From JBLHOS01 sp047623825 (lineage in GTDB: Bacteria; Pseudomonadota; Alphaproteobacteria; Rhodobacterales; Rhodobacteraceae): DNA of 37,307 nucleotides. Below are positions 32,936 through 37,307 of the stretch, in pieces. Where the stretch lies: positions 1 to 37,307 of the forward strand of contig JBLHOS010000019.1 in assembly GCA_047623825.1 (NCBI GenBank), given 5' to 3'. A program made the translations under genes and the position numbers. How positions within the stretch are numbered: position 1 is the first letter of the stretch; each line of letters begins with the position of its first letter. The notes under the pieces were generated by a model. That model was not told the DNA's origin. It saw only the letters and a list, made by a program, of their open reading frames with translations, and searched no databases.

Positions 32936-34303
32936 GTGCAGATAATTCATGCCAAGCAGGTGCTTACGCCAAACGGTTGGCGCAGCGATACTCAGGTTGC
33001 TATCGATGCTGACGGTCGAATCATATCGGTCGGCGTACAGTCTGAGCCGCCGACACACAGCGTTGCCCTGCTGCTGCCCGCCCCTTTGAACCTGCACAGC
33101 CACGCATTTCAGCGCGCAATGGCGGGTCTGACCGAGGCGCGCGGACCCGATCCCAGTGACAGCTTCTGGAGCTGGCGGCGATTGATGTACAAATTCCTCG
33201 ATCAGCTTTCGCCCGATCACGTGGAGGCGATTGCGTCTTTGGTTTTCATGGAAATGCTAGAGGCAGGTTATGGTGCTGTCGCGGAATTCCACTATCTGCA
33301 CCACGATGTCGGCGGCACGCCCTACGCAAATCTTGCGGAAATGTCGGACCGGATCATTGCTGCGGCAACCAAGGCAGGGATCGGCCTGACGCTGTTGCCG
33401 GTACACTATCAATTCGGTGGCTGCGATCTGCGCCCCTTGGTCAGTGGCCAGCAACGATTTGGCAACGACCCAGAGCGTTTTTTGCGACTGCATGCAGACG
33501 CATCCAAGTCTGTGGCGACTGGACCCAAAGATTATGCTACTGGCTTGGCCCCCCATTCTTTGCGTGCTGTCGACACATCGGGGCTTAGCGAAATTCTGGC
33601 TCAGGCGACGACCGGACCGATCCACATGCATCTTGCCGAGCAGGTCGCGGAAGTTGATGAAGTAAAGGCGCATCTGGGCGCGCGGCCAACAGAGTGGCTG
33701 CTTGCCAATCACGCGGTCGACAACCGGTGGTGCCTCATCCACTGCACTCAGATGACGCCGCAAGAGACTGTAGCGCTTGCGAAATCTGGTGCGGTTGCAG
33801 GTCTATGCCCGCTGACAGAATCCAATCTGGGTGACGGGATCTTTAACGGCACCTCGTTTCTGGGACATAACGGTACAGTTGGGTTTGGATCGGACTCCAA
33901 CGTTCACATCACGTTGTTTGAAGAACTCAAGACACTGGAATATTCACAACGGCTGCGTGATCTGTCGCGGGCTGCATTGGCGACACCTGACCGCTCAACC
34001 GGGCGGGTTTTGTTTGACGCGGCACTCAAAGGCGGGGCGCAGGCCGGTGGTCGCAATAGTGGGCAGATCGAACCCGGAACTTGGGCCGACCTGATCGGTC
34101 TGGACGATGACAACCAATGGCTCTGCAATCGTCAGGAAGACGCCTTGCTGGACAGTTTGATTTTTGGTGGCGGCGGGCAGTCCTGCATCACCGATGTCTG
34201 GAGCGCGGGCCGGCACGTGGTGAAACAGGGTCGTCATTTCAGACGGGACGCGATAATTCGGGACTTCATACAAACAATGCGACATCTGGAGACCGCGATT
34301 TGA
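32936..34303 (+). CDS. hutF: Formimidoylglutamate deiminase
   Basis: Fourth step: N-formimidoylglutamate to N-formylglutamate and ammonia. An amidohydrolase of 455 aa with the family signature LNLHSHAFQRAMAGLTEARG (metal His pair), LPVHYQFGG, MHLAEQVAEVDE, CLIHCTQMT and GFGSDSNVH. The start is GTG at 32936 with GGAG 8 nt upstream. Its presence with hutG sets the five-step route. The last codons overlap the hutC start. Confidence 0.95.
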   Translation: MQIIHAKQVLTPNGWRSDTQVAIDADGRIISVGVQSEPPTHSVALLLPAPLNLHSHAFQRAMAGLTEARGPDPSDSFWSWRRLMYKFLDQLSPDHVEAIASLVFMEMLEAGYGAVAEFHYLHHDVGGTPYANLAEMSDRIIAAATKAGIGLTLLPVHYQFGGCDLRPLVSGQQRFGNDPERFLRLHADASKSVATGPKDYATGLAPHSLRAVDTSGLSEILAQATTGPIHMHLAEQVAEVDEVKAHLGARPTEWLLANHAVDNRWCLIHCTQMTPQETVALAKSGAVAGLCPLTESNLGDGIFNGTSFLGHNGTVGFGSDSNVHITLFEELKTLEYSQRLRDLSRAALATPDRSTGRVLFDAALKGGAQAGGRNSGQIEPGTWADLIGLDDDNQWLCNRQEDALLDSLIFGGGGQSCITDVWSAGRHVVKQGRHFRRDAIIRDFIQTMRHLETAI

Positions 34304-35001
34304 CACAGTTGCCGCGCCTGTCCTGGACCGATGTCAGAGACGAGATCCACTCACGCATTCTAAACAGGACCTATTCGCCGGGGGACAAGCTGCCGCGCGA
34401 TGAGGACTTGGCGCTGGAGATGGGTTGCGCGCGCACCACCGTGCACCGCGCGATGCAAGACTTGTCGCAGACCGGATTGGTTGAGCGTAAGCGCAAAGGC
34501 GGTACCCACGTCCGCATCGACCCGGTCACCCGCGCAACCTTCGATATCCCGATCACGCGGCGAGAAGTTGAGCAGCGCGGCCGCAAGTACGACTACCAGC
34601 TTATCAATCGAGAGATCGAGATGAGCCCGCCGTCGGTCATGGCGAAATTCGGGATACAGCAAGTTGTTCGGATGTTGCATGTAAAGGCGCTGCACCTGGC
34701 GGATAATCGGCCCTACATTTTTGAAGACCGCTGGATCAATGCTGAATCGATGCCAGACATTCTGGAAATTGATCTGGCACAGCAAAGTGCCAATGAATGG
34801 CTGGTGCGAAATAAACCGTATAGCCGCGTAGATGTGCGGTTCTATGCGATGAATGCCGCAGGTGAGATTGCCAAGCAGCTGGCCACCAACGCCGATGAGG
34901 CCCTGCTCATCATTGAGCGCACCACTTGGATTGGACATGATCCGATAACAACCGTTCAGGCCGCTACCGCGCCGGGTTATCAATTGGCCGCGCAGAACTG
35001 A
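34300..35001 (+). CDS. hutC: Histidine utilization repressor, GntR family with UTRA domain
   Basis: An N-terminal winged helix (DVRDEIHSRILNRTYSPGDKLPRDEDLALEMGCARTTVHRAM region) is followed by a UTRA ligand domain (MLHVKALHLADNRPYIFEDRWIN, the YSRVDVRFYAMNA stretch, LLIIERTTW). HutC repressors release DNA on binding urocanate. The start is TTG at 34300, overlapping the hutF stop, with CTGGAG 8 nt upstream; this gives 233 aa, the normal length. A longer frame from 34117 lies within hutF and its residues are not HutC-like. Confidence 0.92.
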   Translation: MTQLPRLSWTDVRDEIHSRILNRTYSPGDKLPRDEDLALEMGCARTTVHRAMQDLSQTGLVERKRKGGTHVRIDPVTRATFDIPITRREVEQRGRKYDYQLINREIEMSPPSVMAKFGIQQVVRMLHVKALHLADNRPYIFEDRWINAESMPDILEIDLAQQSANEWLVRNKPYSRVDVRFYAMNAAGEIAKQLATNADEALLIIERTTWIGHDPITTVQAATAPGYQLAAQN

Positions 35002-35369
35002 GACCCAAGTCGCACACCCCATAGTGCGGGTGCGGGTTTGTGTATCGGTTCGCCGATAGACGGTTGCGTTCTGCGGATTTGTTGAGCGGAAAACTCTGCG
35101 CCGAAGGTCAAAAGCCCGCTTTTGCGGTCGCGGTGCTTAACAAGGGCCTTCGAAGCGATTCAATCAAATGACCTAATCATACCCAATGTATAAATGTGAG
35201 GCCGTCGCAAGAACGGTGTGCTCCGCTTCTATCTACCGCCACGAAAGATCACTTGCTTTGGCTGAGCAACTTGTCTCAAGACCCGCATGGATAAGCTGTG
35301 TGGCGCATAAAGCATTTGTGCGCCCATATCCTAAGACAGCGTCATCTTTGAAACTGCTCTAAAGAAAAA
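35002..35369. other. Intergenic region after hutC, no gene seen
   Basis: About 370 bp without a convincing gene. An imperfect stem just after hutC (CGCAC at 35011-35015 with GTGCG at 35024-35028, plus ACCC at 35003-35006 with GGGT at 35034-35037, followed by TTTG) might terminate the hutFC transcript. The end nearest the tRNA holds a T-run on the minus strand (35362-35369), a likely tRNA terminator tail. Confidence 0.5.
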
Positions 35370-35453
35370 TGGTGGGCGACCCTGGAATCGAACCAGGCGT
35401 GCGTCTCCGCGAGGGAGTTACAGTCCCCTGCCACACCTTGCGGCCTGTCGCCC
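35370..35453 (-). tRNA. tRNA-Tyr (GTA)
   Basis: The minus strand folds as a class II tRNA. Acceptor GGGCGAC pairs with GTCGCCC, the anticodon loop CTGTAAC has anticodon GTA (plus-strand 35419-35421), there is a long variable arm, the T arm is CCTGG-TTCGATT-CCAGG, and the 3' CCA is encoded (35370-35372). The long variable arm is expected for bacterial tRNA-Tyr. Confidence 0.95.
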
Positions 35454-35487
35454 ACGACTTGGCGGCAGAGCCATCAAGTGCTGCGGT

Positions 35488-35516
35488 GGGATAATCCGGG
35501 CCATCGGGACCGTCAA
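35488..35516 (-). promoter_or_regulatory. Candidate tRNA-Tyr promoter
   Basis: On the minus strand TTGACG (35516-35511) is followed after 17 nt by TATCCC (35493-35488), about 34 nt before the mature tRNA 5' end. The -10 is poor, so this is tentative. Confidence 0.35.
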
Positions 35517-35596
35517 GGCGAAAATCGGTTGGTTGCCCCTTGCGCGCCCCAAGCAGGAACGCATAGCTGACAAGTAATGCGGAAGTGGATGGATCA

Positions 35597-36379
35597 ATGA
35601 AAAAGCCGACCTGGGTAATCGACAAGGAACGTGGGCGGCGCGCAGCGGCGGCCGAGACCGTTTGGCTATTCGGCCTGCACGCTGTGCGCGACGCGCTGCT
35701 GAACCCGGTCCGAGAAAAATTACGACTGGTTGTGACCAGAAACGCTGGTGATAAATTGGCTGATGCAATAGCCGAGGCCGGCATTGAGGCTGAGACTGCG
35801 GATCCGCGCAAGTTCCCTGTGCCGCTTGATCCGGGGTCCGTCCATCAGGGTGCCGCACTTGAGGTTAAAGCGCTAAACTGGGGATCTGTCGCTGAGCTAT
35901 GTGAGCCGGGGCAGGGTTCCCCACGGATCTTGCTGCTTGACCGTGTTACTGATCCGCACAATGTTGGCGCTATCTTGCGATCCGCCGAAGTGTTTGGCGC
36001 GCAGGCTGTTATTGCACCAGAACGCTATTCAGCACCTGAATCAGGTGGTTTGGCGAAATCTGCTTCTGGTGCCTTGGAGCGGCAACCCTATCTGCGGGTC
36101 AAGAACCTGGGCGACACGATGATGGATCTGCGCAAGATGGGATACCTTATTCTGGGCCTGGACGGTGAGGGCGAGGGCGAGATCGAAGCCGCAATCGGGG
36201 CTGTTGGTGATATTCCAGTTGCATTGGTTCTGGGCGCCGAAGGCCCCGGATTGCGCGAACGGACCCGCCAGCTTTGCGATCAACTGGTGCGTATTCCAGC
36301 GGCAGGAGCCTTTGGATCACTGAATGTTTCAAACGCGGCGGCAGTCTCGCTTTATGCGGCCACTCGCAAGGCCGACTGA
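35597..36379 (+). CDS. rlmB: 23S rRNA (guanosine-2'-O-)-methyltransferase RlmB, SpoU family
   Basis: Methylates a 23S rRNA guanosine ribose (G2251 in E. coli) with S-adenosylmethionine. An N-terminal substrate-binding domain (WLFGLHAVRDALL, KLRLVVTRNAG) is followed by a SPOUT catalytic domain with the three motifs DRVTDPHNVGAILRSAEVFG, LVLGAEGPGLRE and GSLNVSNAAAVSLY, which form the knotted SAM site. About 260 aa is the usual size. The ATG at 35597 (MKKPTWVIDKE) is preferred to the GTG at 35585, as the three extra codons add nothing family-like. It is read away from tRNA-Tyr. A tRNA 2'-O-methyltransferase role (TrmH) is less likely given the N-terminal domain. Confidence 0.93.
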   Translation: MKKPTWVIDKERGRRAAAAETVWLFGLHAVRDALLNPVREKLRLVVTRNAGDKLADAIAEAGIEAETADPRKFPVPLDPGSVHQGAALEVKALNWGSVAELCEPGQGSPRILLLDRVTDPHNVGAILRSAEVFGAQAVIAPERYSAPESGGLAKSASGALERQPYLRVKNLGDTMMDLRKMGYLILGLDGEGEGEIEAAIGAVGDIPVALVLGAEGPGLRERTRQLCDQLVRIPAAGAFGSLNVSNAAAVSLYAATRKAD

Positions 36380-36675
36380 TGCCACATGGGACCAAGATCG
36401 CGACGTGTTGTTATTGCAGCTCAAAAACCGTGCTGAAATTGACGGCGCGCAATGGTCATGAACTGGCCTGCGGATCTTGCGGTGCACCTTTGCATGAAAT
36501 GAAATGGTTGCGCGTAAACCCGCAGCTGTCGGTTAAGCGCGCCCGCCCGTCTGCCGACACACGCACAGCATTTGCGCAAGAACGGTCGCGCAAGCCGTTA
36601 AAGAAAAAGAAAAAACCTCTCTGGAAGCGGGCCCTCGCGGAGGTCTTTGACGTGGTCGAAGATATCTTCGACTGA
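36379..36675 (+). CDS. Small zinc-ribbon protein with basic linker
   Basis: A 98-aa protein whose ATG shares one base with the rlmB stop (TGATG), so it is translationally coupled. The N-terminal half has C-C-Y-C and C-G-S-C-G motifs, enough for a four-Cys zinc ribbon. A Lys/Arg-rich stretch (KKKKK near residue 67) and an acidic, hydrophobic tail (VFDVVEDIFD) follow. A larger frame opening at 36274 is only overlap with rlmB. The function is unknown; nucleic-acid or ribosome binding is suggested by the zinc ribbon, basic linker and rlmB neighbour, and is inference. Confidence 0.8.
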   Translation: MPHGTKIATCCYCSSKTVLKLTARNGHELACGSCGAPLHEMKWLRVNPQLSVKRARPSADTRTAFAQERSRKPLKKKKKPLWKRALAEVFDVVEDIFD

Positions 36676-36779
36676 CGCCAGTACCACACGGACGTTCACA
36701 GTCGCGTGCCAAGCATTTCCTTAACGAACAAATTGCCCCACATTTGACGTATCTTATCGCTGAATGTAGGGGCCTTGCT

Positions 36780-37235
36780 ATGATCACACGCCGCGCCGTT
36801 TTGTTGACCCTGCTGGCCACCCCTGCGGTCATCGGTGGGCCGTCCGTGGCCTTTGCCGCCCGCCCCCCGGTTTTTGTGCAACACGGGGCCGCATTGGGCG
36901 GCACAGATGCCGTCGCCTATTTCACCCAAGGTGAGCCGGTTCGCGGTGGCGCTGGACTTACCCATGAGTGGAATGGTGCGCGGTGGCAGTTCTCGTCCGT
37001 CGAACATCGCGACGCCTTTGTGGCAGAGCCTGAGCGATATGCACCTGCCTATGGCGGCTATTGTGCGTGGGCTGTCTCTCAGGGGTATCTGGCCGACACA
37101 GTGCGCGACGCCTGGACCATTTATGATGGCCGGCTTTATCTCAACGCGAACTTGCGGATCCGGCGCAGGTGGGAACGTGATATCCCCGGTTTTCTGACTC
37201 AGTCAGAGACGAATTGGCCGGGAGTTCTGGTCTAA
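36780..37235 (+). CDS. Secreted YHS-domain protein
   Basis: An N-terminal signal peptide starts MITRRAVLLTLLA and is probably cut near residue 26 (VAFA-A). The rest is a YHS-type domain: GTDAVAYFTQGEPVRG, WQFSSVEHRDAFVAEPERYAPAYGGYCAWAVSQG. YHS domains are associated with metal binding, and the two-Cys forms with copper or heavy metals; here a single Cys in GGYCAW is visible. The ATG at 36780 gives 151 aa and begins the signal peptide cleanly; the in-frame ATG at 36744 would add 12 residues. Periplasmic, exact role unknown. Confidence 0.85.
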   Translation: MITRRAVLLTLLATPAVIGGPSVAFAARPPVFVQHGAALGGTDAVAYFTQGEPVRGGAGLTHEWNGARWQFSSVEHRDAFVAEPERYAPAYGGYCAWAVSQGYLADTVRDAWTIYDGRLYLNANLRIRRRWERDIPGFLTQSETNWPGVLV

Positions 37236-37307
37236 AGACATCACAAAGTGGTGAGCGGTCTTCAATTTGGCCCGACGTTGCCTAAATACATCATAGGCGC
37301 TGCGGAG

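Noticed and set aside
34117..34299. N-terminal extension of HutC
   Set aside because: The extra 61 codons lie in another frame of hutF and look unlike HutC; the TTG at 34300 with a good ribosome-binding site gives the normal length.
1..37307. CRISPR array, insertion sequence or prophage
   Set aside because: No regularly spaced repeats, transposase or phage-type genes, or flanking inverted or direct repeats around any gene block were seen. The tRNA-Tyr has no integrase gene near it.

Overview
The window reads as chromosomal DNA of an alphaproteobacterium of the Rhodobacteraceae (roseobacter-like). The evidence is the style of the proteins (single-domain XylG, ROK-regulated xylose genes, a five-step hut pathway with HutF and HutG, a tRNA-Tyr/rlmB/zinc-ribbon block), moderately high GC, and gene stacks joined by 4-bp ATGA overlaps. 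No insertion sequence, phage gene, CRISPR array or rRNA was seen. The window looks like a run of catabolic operons, each with its own transporter or regulator.

Layout. (1) 1-1173: 3' part of a class V-type PLP enzyme, ending at a strong terminator shared with the convergent xylose transporter. (2) 1243-12453: a xylose locus. It has XylF-XylH-XylG on the minus strand, a divergent ROK regulator, a secreted FG-GAP/UnbV protein overlapping the regulator gene, and a second minus-strand operon xylB-xylA-galM-diheme peroxidase. The FG-GAP and diheme cytochrome genes inside a sugar locus are unusual. (3) 12454-17309: a divergent region with a predicted structured leader RNA, then a three-gene operon: a Rieske domain fused to a glutamate-synthase FMN/3Fe-4S domain, a Rieske domain fused to a ThDP-dependent decarboxylase/oxidase-type enzyme, and a hypothetical protein. 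This is the most novel-looking part of the window. (4) 17306-24263: a GntR/FCD regulator divergent from an operon encoding a PotABCD-type ABC importer, an Asp/Glu-hydantoin racemase-family protein, an NTF2-like protein and a polysaccharide-deacetylase-fold hydrolase of the PuuE/HpPgdA kind. I infer uptake and ring opening of a cyclic ureide or imide. (5) 24416-32863: on the minus strand hutI-hutH-hutG-hutU followed closely by a TRAP transporter (dctP-dctQ-dctM). (6) 32936-35001: divergent hutF-hutC. (7) 35370-37235: tRNA-Tyr (minus), rlmB, a small zinc-ribbon protein and a secreted YHS-domain protein, which look like housekeeping genes.

How the parts work together. Xylose is imported by XylFGH, its anomers interconverted by GalM, isomerised by XylA and phosphorylated by XylB to xylulose 5-phosphate, probably under the ROK regulator. 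Histidine is degraded by HutH, HutU, HutI, HutF and HutG to glutamate and formate, under HutC acting at paired palindromes between hutI and hutF. The TRAP system may import histidine, urocanate or a related acid. Each of the three solute-binding-protein genes (xylF, the PotD-like gene, dctP) is followed by a hairpin before the next transporter gene, which fits differential expression of the binding protein. The chemistry of the double-Rieske operon is unknown to me; no substrate can be assigned from sequence alone.
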